Assembly: GCA_963695085.1 (NCBI GenBank)
Contig: CAVOFV010000003.1
Span: 248,001-312,000 of the forward strand
DNA: 64,000 nt
Origin: SG8-30 sp963695085
Lineage (GTDB): Bacteria > Pseudomonadota > Gammaproteobacteria > Steroidobacterales > Steroidobacteraceae
Direction of reading: 5' to 3'
Shown here piece by piece: positions 38,440 through 46,471 of this stretch. The position numbers were made by a program, and so were the translations under genes. Positions within the stretch are counted from its first letter, which is position 1. Every line of letters begins with the position of its first letter. The notes under the pieces were generated by a model. The model saw only the letters and a list, made by a program, of their open reading frames with translations, had not been told where the DNA came from and made no database searches.

Positions 38440-38823
38440 ATGAGCGACCTTCGACGGCACCGCATCGCGGTCGACGTGGACGCGAGCTACCTGGAGGACC
38501 AGTCCGATCCGGGCGGCAATCGCTTCGTGTTCGCCTACACGATCACCATCAAGAACGAGGGCCAGGTGTCGGCCCGGCTGCTGCGGCGCCACTGGGTCAT
38601 TACCGACGCCAACGGCCAGGTGCAGGAGGTGCGTGGCGACGGCGTGGTCGGTGAGCAGCCCTATCTCGAACCGGGGCAGGGGTTCCGCTATACGTCCGGC
38701 GCGGTGCTCGAGACCCCGGTCGGAGCCATGCAGGGCAGCTACGAGATGCTGGATGCCGATGGCATCACCTTCGACGCGCTCATCGCTCCTTTCACACTGG
38801 CGATGCCCGGCACGATCCACTGA
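38440..38823 (+). CDS. apaG: ApaG-domain protein
   Basis: The protein has 127 residues of the ApaG/F-box-like fibronectin fold, with FVFAYTITIKNEGQV, LLRRHWVITDANG and GSYEMLDADG. The bacterial role is unclear; the gene is linked to apaH across gammaproteobacteria. It is followed by apaH after five bases. Confidence 0.95.
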   Translation: MSDLRRHRIAVDVDASYLEDQSDPGGNRFVFAYTITIKNEGQVSARLLRRHWVITDANGQVQEVRGDGVVGEQPYLEPGQGFRYTSGAVLETPVGAMQGSYEMLDADGITFDALIAPFTLAMPGTIH

Positions 38824-38828
38824 TCCCG

Positions 38829-39668
38829 ATGGCCGTCTACGCCATCGGCGACATCCAGGGCTGCGCGCTGGAATTCACGGCCCTGCTGGACAGGATCTGT
38901 TTCGACAAGGCGCGCGACCGGCTGTGGCTGACCGGAGATCTCGTCAACCGCGGTCCTGACTCGCTCGCCGTACTGCGCAGCGTGCGGGCGCTCGGCCCGT
39001 CGGCCACCGTCGTGCTGGGCAACCACGATCTGCACCTGCTGGCCCGCGCCGCCGGGTCCGGACCGGCACGCAGGGAGCCGGGACTCGACGCCGTGCTGGC
39101 CGCGCCGGATCGCGATGAACTGCTGGGCTGGCTGGCGACCCGGCCGCTGCTGCATCGCGACCCGACGCTCGGCTGGACGCTCGTGCACGCGGGATTGCCG
39201 CCGCAATGGGATCTCGATACCGCCGAAGCCTGTGCGGACGAGGTGCAGGCGGTCCTCGCCGAAGACCCGGCGGCGCTGTTCGACGACATGTACGGCGACG
39301 TTCCGGACGTCTGGTCGCCAGCGCTGTCGGGCGCAGCGCGATTGCGCTTCATCGTCAATTGCCTGACCCGGCTGCGCTACGTGGACCAGGCCGGCCGCCT
39401 GCTGCTCAGGTACAGCGGACCGCCGGCCGGCGCGCCCGCCGGCTCGATTCCGTGGTTCCGTCATCCGGAGCGGGCGAGCGCCACCGACCGGATCGTGTTC
39501 GGGCACTGGTCGACGCTCGGCGTCCTGCAGGAGGATGCCGTGATGGGCATCGACGCGGGCTGCGTGTGGGGCGGGGCCTTGTGCGCGGTGCGCCTCGATC
39601 AGCGCGGCCCGCCCGTCCTTCTGCCGTGCCGCGGCGCGCTGACCCCCGGCGCAGGCGCCGAGGATTGA
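38829..39668 (+). CDS. apaH: symmetrical bis(5'-nucleosyl)-tetraphosphatase
   Basis: The protein has 279 residues. It splits Ap4A into two ADP and removes Np4A caps from RNA. Metallophosphatase motifs GDIQGC, LTGDLVNRGPDS and LGNHDLHLLA are in order. The family C-terminal GHWSTLG and DAGCVWGG motifs are present. It ends the operon and converges with an unknown gene five bases away. Confidence 0.97.
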   Translation: MAVYAIGDIQGCALEFTALLDRICFDKARDRLWLTGDLVNRGPDSLAVLRSVRALGPSATVVLGNHDLHLLARAAGSGPARREPGLDAVLAAPDRDELLGWLATRPLLHRDPTLGWTLVHAGLPPQWDLDTAEACADEVQAVLAEDPAALFDDMYGDVPDVWSPALSGAARLRFIVNCLTRLRYVDQAGRLLLRYSGPPAGAPAGSIPWFRHPERASATDRIVFGHWSTLGVLQEDAVMGIDAGCVWGGALCAVRLDQRGPPVLLPCRGALTPGAGAED

Positions 39669-39673
39669 ATCGA

Positions 39674-40240
39674 TCAGCGCCGCTGGGCGCTGGCGTCGCC
39701 GGCTGCCGGCATCCCCTCGAGGACATCGAAGCGCAGGTTGAACGTGCTGCCGGTCAGCTGATGCGGAATGCAGTTGATGTCGCCCTCGAGGCGACGCGTC
39801 GCGAACGCATGCAACACCCGGCTGCGGAACTGCTCGACCAGCTCGCAGTCGCCAGTCTCCAGTTCGCGCGGCTGGTGCCGCGACAGCGTCACCGGCTGCC
39901 AGTGCGCGACCGTCGGCTCGCCCGCATCGCGGCGGCCGGCTTGCGGCATCCCGGCGGTCTCAAAGACCATCCGCACGCGAGGGAAAGTGTCGACGCGACT
40001 CGGCGGGCTGGCGCAGGCCTGCGCCGTGACTTTGAAGCCGGGGCGTGCGCCAAGGGTCCTGAGCAGCAGCTTCATCTTGTCGCGCAGGCCGTCGCACGAG
40101 TAGCGCGTCGTGAAGCCCATGTAGACGAACTCGATCTCGTGGCGCTGCCATTCCGCGGCGACCGCCGCCCCGCTGGCCTCGGCCACCGGCGGCAGGGCCG
40201 TCGCAACGAGTATCAGAACGCTGGCCCAGATCTTCACCAC
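39674..40240 (-). CDS. secreted protein of unknown function with four cysteines
   Basis: The protein has 188 residues. A signal peptide is evident (VKIWASVLILVATALPPVAEASG). The mature part has four cysteines (C49, C76, C132, C157), which suggests two periplasmic disulfides, but no motif I recognise. The segment RHEIEFVYMGFTTRYSCDGLRDK is followed by a predicted alpha/beta region. It is a lone minus-strand gene convergent with apaH and divergent from the cyclase gene. Confidence 0.7.
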   Translation of the reverse strand: MVKIWASVLILVATALPPVAEASGAAVAAEWQRHEIEFVYMGFTTRYSCDGLRDKMKLLLRTLGARPGFKVTAQACASPPSRVDTFPRVRMVFETAGMPQAGRRDAGEPTVAHWQPVTLSRHQPRELETGDCELVEQFRSRVLHAFATRRLEGDINCIPHQLTGSTFNLRFDVLEGMPAAGDASAQRR

Positions 40241-40349
40241 TCACCTCTTGCCCTGCGCCACGGCACCCTGCGGGCGCACACACCAAGCTCGGCAGTTCTA
40301 GGACAGCGCCGGTCGCGGCCCGGTTCCGTTGCCGGGCGGCGCTCCCGGC

Positions 40350-40355
40350 TATAAT
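40350..40355 (+). promoter_or_regulatory. putative -10 hexamer of the cyclase-kynU pair
   Basis: A perfect TATAAT lies 29 bases before the ATG at 40385, with a GGGGAAG ribosome-binding stretch in between. No -35 is clear. Confidence 0.5.
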
Positions 40356-40384
40356 GCCACCCGCGGCAGCCCGGGGAAGCAGCC

Positions 40385-41209
40385 ATGACCGTAATGCACT
40401 TCGAGCACGACGGCCGGCGGCTGCTGGCCGATCTCGCCGACCCGTTGCCGATCGCGATCCCGCTCGACTTCAACGGCCCCCAACCGGCTTTCATGTCGGT
40501 GCCGCGCGCCACCGCGCAGGCGGTCGTGCTGCAGGCCGTCGCGGGCGATACCCGCACCGGTGGCAGCTGCAACTGCGAGCAACTGACGCTGGTCCCGCAT
40601 TGCAACGGCACGCATACCGAGTGCGTCGGCCACGTCACCGACGAGCGGGTCTCCGTGGCCGAGACGCTGCGCGGGGGCGTCAACCTGGCCCTGCTGGTGT
40701 CGGTGCGGCCGCAGCGCGCGACCACGACCCCGGAATCGTCCGACCCGCCGCCCGCCGCCGCTGATCGCGTGATCAGCGCCGAGGCGCTCGGCGCCGCGAT
40801 TGCGAAGCATCCGCAGCTGGCGCCGCGCGCGCTGGTCGTGCGCACGCTGCCGAACAGCCTGGAACGCCTGTCGCACGAGTATTCCGGACCTGCGCCGGCG
40901 CCATTCCTGACGCGCGAGGCCGCCGAACTGCTGGTCGAGCGCAATATCGACCACCTCGTGCTGGACCTGCCGTCCGCCGACCGCGCCCACGACCAGGGGC
41001 GGCTGACCGCGCACCGCGTGTTCTTCGGGCTGCCGCCGGGCAGCCGCCGTGCCGCCGACGCACGCCGCGCGAACGCGACCATCACCGAACTCGCATTCAT
41101 CGCGCCGACCATTCGTGACGGCTTCTATCTGCTCGAGTTGCAGATCCCCGCCTTCATGTCCGACGCCGCGCCCAGCCGCCCGGTCCTGTACCCGGTGCGG
41201 TTCGCATGA
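40385..41209 (+). CDS. cyclase-family metal hydrolase, candidate kynurenine formamidase
   Basis: The protein has 274 residues. The metal motif HCNGTHTECVGH (residues 72-83) resembles the HxGTHxDxPxH motif of KynB-type arylformamidases, with Glu in the Asp position and Val-Gly in place of the usual Pro region. The C-terminal half contains DHLVLDLPSADRAHDQGRLTAH, a Cyclase-family feature. It overlaps kynU by four bases, so hydrolysis of N-formylkynurenine before kynureninase is the natural hypothesis. No tryptophan dioxygenase is in the window. It is longer than typical KynB (about 210 residues). Confidence 0.75.
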   Translation: MTVMHFEHDGRRLLADLADPLPIAIPLDFNGPQPAFMSVPRATAQAVVLQAVAGDTRTGGSCNCEQLTLVPHCNGTHTECVGHVTDERVSVAETLRGGVNLALLVSVRPQRATTTPESSDPPPAAADRVISAEALGAAIAKHPQLAPRALVVRTLPNSLERLSHEYSGPAPAPFLTREAAELLVERNIDHLVLDLPSADRAHDQGRLTAHRVFFGLPPGSRRAADARRANATITELAFIAPTIRDGFYLLELQIPAFMSDAAPSRPVLYPVRFA

Positions 41210-42471
41210 GCTTCGACACGGCCCTCGACTGGGCGCACGCCCAGGATGCGGCCGATCCGCTGGCGGGGTACCGCGCCGAATTCTCCTTCCCACGCGGACC
41301 GGACGGCCGGGCCGCGCTGTACCTGTGCGGCAATTCCCTCGGCCTGCAGCCGCGGCAGGCCGCGGCCGAGGTGGAACGCGTGCTGGCCGACTGGCGCCGC
41401 CTGGCGGTGCTGGGGCACCACGGCGGGGGCGCCGAGTGGTTGAGTTATCACGACCGGCTGCGGCCGGCGCTGGCTGCCCTGACCGGGGCGCAGCCGGCGG
41501 AAGTCGTGGCCATGAATTCGCTGACCGTCAACCTGCACCTGTTGATGGCGACCTTCTACAGGCCTTCGGCATCGAGGCCGGTCGTGCTCATGGAGCGCGG
41601 CGCGTTCCCGTCGGACCGCTACGCCGTGGTCTCGCAGTTGCGCTGGCATGGCTTCGACGAGCGCGATGCGCTGATCGAACTGGCGCCGCGGCCGGGCGAA
41701 GCCTGCCTGCGCACCGCCGACATCGTGCGGGAGATCGAACGCGCCGGCCCGCGGCTTGCGCTCGTGTTGCTGCCGGGTGTGCAGTACCAGACCGGCCAGG
41801 CGCTCGATCTGGCGGCCTGCGCAACGGCCGCCCGGGAGGCCGGCGTACCGCTCGGCCTCGACCTCGCCCACGCGATCGGCAACATCCGGCTGGCGTTGCA
41901 CGACTGGGGAGTGGATTTCGCCGTTTGGTGCTCGTACAAGTACCTGAACGCCGGGCCCGGCGCGACCGGCGGGGCGTTCGTGCACGCGCGGCACGCTGGC
42001 GCCGGGCTGCCGCGGCTCGCCGGCTGGTGGGGCAACGACGCGGCGACGCGGTTCGAGTTCAGCCCGGAATTCCGGCCGGCTGCCGGTGCGGCCGGCTGGC
42101 AGGTCAGCACCGGGCCGGTGCTCGGCACCGCGCCGCTCAAGGCCTCGCTGTCGCAGTTCGCGGCGGCCGGCCCGGGCGCACTGCTGGAAAAGTCCCGTCT
42201 TCTGACCGGTTATCTCGAGTTCCTGCTCGCGGCACACCTGGACGACCGTTTCGAGATCATCACGCCGCGCGAACCGGCGGCGCGGGGCGCCCAGTTGTCG
42301 TTGCGCGCGCGAAACGGCCCGGCTGCCGGCCGCTCGGCCTGGGATGCCCTGATGGCGCGCGGCGTCGTCTGCGACTGGCGCGTACCTGACATCATCCGGC
42401 TGGCGCCCGCGCCGCTGTACAACTCCTTCGAGGATTGCTGGCGCTGCGTCGACCTGCTGCGTCAGGCCTGA
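41206..42471 (+). CDS. kynU: kynureninase
   Basis: The protein has 421 residues. It splits kynurenine to anthranilate and alanine, or 3-hydroxykynurenine to 3-hydroxyanthranilate, with PLP. It has the substrate loop YLCGNSLGLQPR, the PLP Lys245 in CSYKYLNAGPG, and the LDLAHAIGNI Asp motif. The last ten bases overlap the 3' end of folA on the other strand. The start overlaps the cyclase gene stop (ATGA). Confidence 0.95.
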   Translation: MSFDTALDWAHAQDAADPLAGYRAEFSFPRGPDGRAALYLCGNSLGLQPRQAAAEVERVLADWRRLAVLGHHGGGAEWLSYHDRLRPALAALTGAQPAEVVAMNSLTVNLHLLMATFYRPSASRPVVLMERGAFPSDRYAVVSQLRWHGFDERDALIELAPRPGEACLRTADIVREIERAGPRLALVLLPGVQYQTGQALDLAACATAAREAGVPLGLDLAHAIGNIRLALHDWGVDFAVWCSYKYLNAGPGATGGAFVHARHAGAGLPRLAGWWGNDAATRFEFSPEFRPAAGAAGWQVSTGPVLGTAPLKASLSQFAAAGPGALLEKSRLLTGYLEFLLAAHLDDRFEIITPREPAARGAQLSLRARNGPAAGRSAWDALMARGVVCDWRVPDIIRLAPAPLYNSFEDCWRCVDLLRQA

Positions 42472-42971
42472 GGCTTCCTCAACAGCGTCATGAAGCTGAA
42501 GTCGTGCGCGTGGGCCGCGTCGGCGGCATGCCGCTCGGCCGTCCGCACGACCCAGTCCCGCCAGTCGAATCCCGCCAGCGAAACGTCGCCTTCGGGACGG
42601 GCATGCACCAGCGTCATCTCGATGCGCGCGATCTGCGGCCAGCACTGGCGGTACAACTCGGCCCCACCGATGACCATGACCTCTGGCCCGTCGCCGGCGG
42701 CGGCCAGCGCGTCCTGCAGGGATCGCGCCGCGGTGACGCCGGGCGCCGACCAGGCGCGGTCATGCGTGACGACGATGTTGTGGCGGCCTGGCAAGGGTCG
42801 CGCCAGCGTCTCGAACGTGCGCCGCCCCATCACGACGGGCCGTCCCAGCGTGATGGACTTGAAATGCCGCAGGTCGTCGGGCAGGCGCCATGGCAGACCG
42901 GCGCCCCGCCCGATGACGCCGTTCTCGGCCATCGCGACGACCGCCACCAGCGCCCCGCGGCCTGCGCCCAC
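42462..42971 (-). CDS. folA: dihydrofolate reductase
   Basis: The protein has 169 residues from a GTG at 42969-42971. It reduces dihydrofolate made by ThyA. Motifs VVAMAENGVIGRGAGLPW, LPDDLRHFKSIT and VMGRRTFET are typical, and VIGGAELYRQ closes the cofactor site. A long upstream open frame is the SET gene region in another frame. The GTG gives about nine residues beyond the E. coli start; a second GTG eight codons later is possible. It is the last gene of lgt-thyA-SET-folA. Confidence 0.94.
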   Translation of the reverse strand: MGAGRGALVAVVAMAENGVIGRGAGLPWRLPDDLRHFKSITLGRPVVMGRRTFETLARPLPGRHNIVVTHDRAWSAPGVTAARSLQDALAAAGDGPEVMVIGGAELYRQCWPQIARIEMTLVHARPEGDVSLAGFDWRDWVVRTAERHAADAAHAHDFSFMTLLRKPQA

Positions 42972-42979
42972 CGCGCGGC

Positions 42980-43513
42980 CTATGCCTTGCGCCCGGTGCG
43001 GCCGTGCGCGTGCCTTTCCCGGCCGGCGCGCCTGCCGCGCGCGCGCGGCCTGGGACCGATCAGCATCGTGCCGCGGCATCCGGCAGCACCGCAGCGGCAT
43101 GCGTAGATGTCGTCGAGCCCGGGCGGGTCGCCCGCCTCGCGCTTGATCTGGTAGTCGTAGGAGAGTTCCTCGCCAGCCTGGATGGTGCGCAGCGCGTAGA
43201 TGAGCACGCGGCGATCCTCGATCAGCGTTTCGCAATTGGGATCACAGGAGTGATTGATGAAGCGCGCGTCGTTGCCGCCGACACCGGCATCGATCACGGT
43301 CCGCCTGTCGACGATGAACAGGAACGTGTGGTTGTCATCCTCGGCCCGGTCCTCGTAGCGGCGGTCGGCCTCGTGGTGCGTCACGCGCTCGCCCGTGTAC
43401 TCGATGACGCGCGTGCCCTTGCGGATGCGGCGCGCGGCGAACACGCCGCGCCCGTGGATCCGCGACCGGCGCGCCTTGAACAGCGGCCCCCTGGCGCCCT
43501 TTGACGTCGGCAT
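42980..43513 (-). CDS. SET-domain protein lysine methyltransferase
   Basis: The protein has 177 residues. A compact SET domain is complete: HGRGVFAARRIRKGTRV, the AdoMet/catalytic NHSCDPNC (87-94) and the Tyr motif YDY (119-121). A post-SET zinc knuckle CRCGAAGC (139-146) follows, then a very basic tail rich in Arg and Gly. These features predict lysine methylation of a protein. The target is unknown. It stands eight bases before folA and 28 bases after thyA, inside what is otherwise a folate/lipoprotein operon. Confidence 0.88.
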   Translation of the reverse strand: MPTSKGARGPLFKARRSRIHGRGVFAARRIRKGTRVIEYTGERVTHHEADRRYEDRAEDDNHTFLFIVDRRTVIDAGVGGNDARFINHSCDPNCETLIEDRRVLIYALRTIQAGEELSYDYQIKREAGDPPGLDDIYACRCGAAGCRGTMLIGPRPRARGRRAGRERHAHGRTGRKA

Positions 43514-43541
43514 CAGCCTGCTCCTCCCGTCTGCTGCCGGG

Positions 43542-44336
43542 CTACACCGCGACCGGCGCGCCGATCGCCGGGTGATGGCGGTAGCCCGCGAAGTGAAAGT
43601 CGTCGTAGCGGTAGTCGAAGAGGGTCGGCGGCCGGCGCGCCAGTTCCAGCCGCGGCGGCGGATAGGCGTCCCGCGACAGCTGCAGATCCGCCTGCTCGAG
43701 ATGATTCAGGTACAGGTGGCAGTCGCCGCCGGTCCAGATCAGCTCGCCGGGCGCCAGGTCGCACTGCTGCGCCAGCATGTGGGTCAGCAGCGCATAGCTC
43801 GCGACGTTGAACGGCACGCCGAGGAACACGTCGGCGCTGCGCTGGTACAGCTGGCAGGACAGGCGGCCGCCGCACACATGGAACTGGAAGAAGGCGTGGC
43901 AGGGCGCCAGCGCCATGCGCTCGAGTTCACCGACGTTCCACGCGCTGACGATGATGCGGCGCGAGTCGGGATTCACGCGCAGTTGCTCGACCACCGCGGC
44001 CATCTGGTCCACATGGCGCCCGTCGGCGGTGGCCCACGCGCGCCACTGGCGCCCGTACACCGGGCCAAGCTCGCCATCCGCATCGGCCCATTCGTCCCAG
44101 ATGGTCACGCCGTGCTCGTGCAGCCGGCGCACGTTGGTCTCGCCACTCAGCAGCCACAGCAATTCGCACACCACCGACTTCACGTGGATGCGCTTGGTGG
44201 TGACCAGCGGAAACCCCGCAGTGAGGTCGAAGCGCATCTGGTGGCCGAACACCGAGAGCGTGCCGGTGCCGGTCCGGTCCTGCTTGCGCTCGCCATGCTC
44301 GCGCACGCGACGCAGCAACTCCAGGTACTGGCGCAT
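43542..44336 (-). CDS. thyA: thymidylate synthase
   Basis: The protein has 264 residues. It methylates dUMP to dTMP using methylenetetrahydrofolate, producing dihydrofolate for FolA. Catalytic Cys146 is in LAPCHAFFQFHV. The dUMP motif QRSADVFLGVPFNVASYALL and the C-terminal PVAV-type end fit. Its ATG overlaps the lgt stop by one base (TGATG). Confidence 0.98.
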   Translation of the reverse strand: MRQYLELLRRVREHGERKQDRTGTGTLSVFGHQMRFDLTAGFPLVTTKRIHVKSVVCELLWLLSGETNVRRLHEHGVTIWDEWADADGELGPVYGRQWRAWATADGRHVDQMAAVVEQLRVNPDSRRIIVSAWNVGELERMALAPCHAFFQFHVCGGRLSCQLYQRSADVFLGVPFNVASYALLTHMLAQQCDLAPGELIWTGGDCHLYLNHLEQADLQLSRDAYPPPRLELARRPPTLFDYRYDDFHFAGYRHHPAIGAPVAV

Positions 44337-45127
44337 CAGGTACGGTTTCCCGACGCGGCGCGCGTGCGATACGCCCAGCCCAGCATGACCAGCCCGGCGA
44401 TGATCATCGGCAGCGACAGCAGCTGGCCCATGGTCACCCAGCCAAAGCCCAGGTAGCCGAGGTTCGCGTCAGGCACGCGCACGAACTCGACCAGGAACCG
44501 GAACGTCCCGTAGCAGGCCAGGAACAACCCGGACGGCGCCAGCCGCCAGCGCGGCCTGGCCGTGAACCACCAGACGACGAGGAACAGCACGACCCCCTCG
44601 AGCAGCGCTTCGTACAGCTGGGAGGCATGGCGTCCCTGGCCGTCGACCAGGAATCCCCACGGCACAGCGGTCGGCTTGCCCCACAGCTCGCCATTGATGA
44701 AGTTGCCGAGGCGGCCGGCAAACAGCCCTACCGCCGGCAGCGGCGCGGTGAAATCGAAGACGTCGGCGATGGCGCGGCTGCGGCGCCGCGCGAACCACGC
44801 CAGCGCGATCATGACGCCCGCCAGCCCGCCATGGAAGGACATGCCGCCCTGCCAGATGCGCAGCGCAGCCAGCGGGTCGGCGCGCACGCCGTCGAACCCG
44901 TAGACCAAGATCCAGCCGATGCGGCCGCCGAGGATGACGCCGAGCGCGGCAAAAAAGATCAGGTCGTCCACATCCACCGGCTTCCAGGTCGAGCCCGGCT
45001 GCGCGGCGCGGCGGCGCGCCAGCCACCACGCGCCGATGAAACCCACGACGTACATCAGTCCGTACCAGTGGATGCGCACGGGGCCGAGCGCAAGCGCGAC
45101 GGGATCGATCTCGGGATAGGTCAGCAT
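44336..45127 (-). CDS. lgt: prolipoprotein diacylglyceryl transferase
   Basis: The protein has 263 residues with seven membrane helices. It adds diacylglycerol to the lipobox cysteine, the first step of lipoprotein maturation needed by LolB and RlpA here. The signature GRLGNFINGELWGKPT is exact. The ATG is seven bases from a TAGAAT hexamer. The pair lgt-thyA is a classical gammaproteobacterial linkage. Confidence 0.97.
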   Translation of the reverse strand: MLTYPEIDPVALALGPVRIHWYGLMYVVGFIGAWWLARRRAAQPGSTWKPVDVDDLIFFAALGVILGGRIGWILVYGFDGVRADPLAALRIWQGGMSFHGGLAGVMIALAWFARRRSRAIADVFDFTAPLPAVGLFAGRLGNFINGELWGKPTAVPWGFLVDGQGRHASQLYEALLEGVVLFLVVWWFTARPRWRLAPSGLFLACYGTFRFLVEFVRVPDANLGYLGFGWVTMGQLLSLPMIIAGLVMLGWAYRTRAASGNRT

Positions 45128-45134
45128 GGCGGCA

Positions 45135-45161
45135 ATTCTAGCGGATGCAACGCAGCCTCAA
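45135..45161 (-). promoter_or_regulatory. putative promoter of lgt-thyA-SET-folA
   Basis: TTGAGG (45156-45161) and TAGAAT (45135-45140) are spaced by 15 bases. The -35 overlaps the rlmI stop codon. The -10 ends seven bases before the lgt ATG, implying a leaderless or very short leader. Confidence 0.45.
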
Positions 45162-46378
45162 TCGCCCGTGATCCGGCATACCAGCGCCTTGAGGTAGCGC
45201 GTCTCGGGAATCGCAGGATGCACCGGGTGGTCGGGCGCCTGGCCGCGGAATTCGACGACCTGTGCGAAGCGGCCGAGTTGCCGGGCAGCATGCTGGACGG
45301 CCTCCGTCAGTTCGTCCGCGCCCAGGTGCCACGAGCACGAACAGGTCACCAGCAGGCCATCGCGCGCGACCCGCTGCATGGCAAGCCGGTTCAGCTTGCG
45401 GTACGCCGCCAGCCCCTTGGGATGGTCCTTGCGGCGCTTGATGAATGCCGGCGGATCCACCACCACCACGTCGAAGCGCTCACCCGCTGCGTGCAGCGCC
45501 TCGAGCGCATCGAACGCGTCGCCGCGGCGGGCATCGAGCGACAGCCCGTTCGCCTGCGCGGTCGCGCACGCGGCGTCGAGCGCCGCCTGCGAGGCGTCCA
45601 CGCACACGACTTCACGGGCGCCGGCCCGCGCGGCCTGCAGGCCGAAGCCGCCCGCATAGCAGAACACGTCGAGCACGCGCGCGCCGCGCGCCAGTCGCGC
45701 GACGGCGGCGCGGTTTTCCGTCTGGTCGAAGAACCAGCCGGTCTTCTGCCCGGCGGCGAGCGGCAGCTGGAAGCGCACACCGCCCTCCTCGACCTGGATT
45801 TCGTCGGGCACCGCGCCCACCGCCGTCTCCACGTAGGACGGCAGCCCTTCGAGCTGCCTGGACGGCGAGTCGTTCTTCCACAGCACGCCGCTCGGCCCGA
45901 TCACGCGTTCCAGCGCCTCGAGCACCTGCTGCTTCGCTGCCTCCATGCCCGCGGTCGCCAGTTGCGCGATCAGCACGTCACCGTAGCGGTCCACGACCAG
46001 CCCGGGCAGCAGGTCGGACTCGCCGAAGGCCAGCCGGTAGAACGGCCTCGCATACAGCTTTTCGCGCAGTGCCAGCGCCACCTTGAGGCGGTGCACCAGC
46101 AGCGGCGTGCCCGGCGGGTGCACAGCCTCACGGCCGACGATGCGGGCCGCAATCAGCGAGTGCGGGTTGACGTGCACGTAGCCCAGGAAGCGGTCGCGGC
46201 TGCTGTGCAGCCGCGCCGGCTGGCCGGGCTCGAAGGCGGCAAGCGGCGTGGCGGTCACGTCCACTTCGTTGGAAAACACCCACAGGTGACCGGCCTGCAG
46301 CCGGCGTTCCTCGCGCGGCTTGAGGCGCAGCACAGGCAGACCGGCGGCAGACGCTGGCACGATGCTGGGATCGGTCAC
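45158..46378 (-). CDS. rlmI: 23S rRNA (cytosine1962-C5)-methyltransferase
   Basis: The protein has 406 residues. It has an N-terminal PUA domain (RLKPREERRLQAGHLWVFSNEV), an EEHEE-like middle and a C-terminal Rossmann methyltransferase domain with VLDVFCYAGGFGLQAA and VVVDPPAFIKRRKD. The catalytic cysteine region VTCSCSWHLG is present. The order of domains matches RlmI/YccW rather than RlmK. It is a single-gene unit before lgt. Confidence 0.93.
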   Translation of the reverse strand: MTDPSIVPASAAGLPVLRLKPREERRLQAGHLWVFSNEVDVTATPLAAFEPGQPARLHSSRDRFLGYVHVNPHSLIAARIVGREAVHPPGTPLLVHRLKVALALREKLYARPFYRLAFGESDLLPGLVVDRYGDVLIAQLATAGMEAAKQQVLEALERVIGPSGVLWKNDSPSRQLEGLPSYVETAVGAVPDEIQVEEGGVRFQLPLAAGQKTGWFFDQTENRAAVARLARGARVLDVFCYAGGFGLQAARAGAREVVCVDASQAALDAACATAQANGLSLDARRGDAFDALEALHAAGERFDVVVVDPPAFIKRRKDHPKGLAAYRKLNRLAMQRVARDGLLVTCSCSWHLGADELTEAVQHAARQLGRFAQVVEFRGQAPDHPVHPAIPETRYLKALVCRITGD

Positions 46379-46431
46379 GAACGGTTCCCGGGGTGCGCGC
46401 CGCCACGGTCGTTGCGGCAGCGTGCATTGGC

Positions 46432-46437
46432 TATAGT
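46432..46437 (+). promoter_or_regulatory. putative -10 hexamer of the DUF255 gene
   Basis: TATAGT lies 34 bases before the ATG at 46472. It is part of the 93-base divergent gap with rlmI. Confidence 0.4.
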
Positions 46438-46444
46438 GCCGGCA

Positions 46445-46450
46445 ATTCTA
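46445..46450 (-). promoter_or_regulatory. putative -10 hexamer of rlmI
   Basis: TAGAAT is read on the minus strand, 66 bases upstream of the rlmI ATG and eight bases from the opposing TATAGT. The two divergent promoters would overlap. Confidence 0.4.
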
Positions 46451-46471
46451 CCCGACCGGAGCACCCACTAC

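Noticed and set aside
44627..46471. Plus-strand upstream extension of the DUF255 gene
   Set aside because: It runs antisense through lgt and rlmI; the conserved protein start is at 46472.
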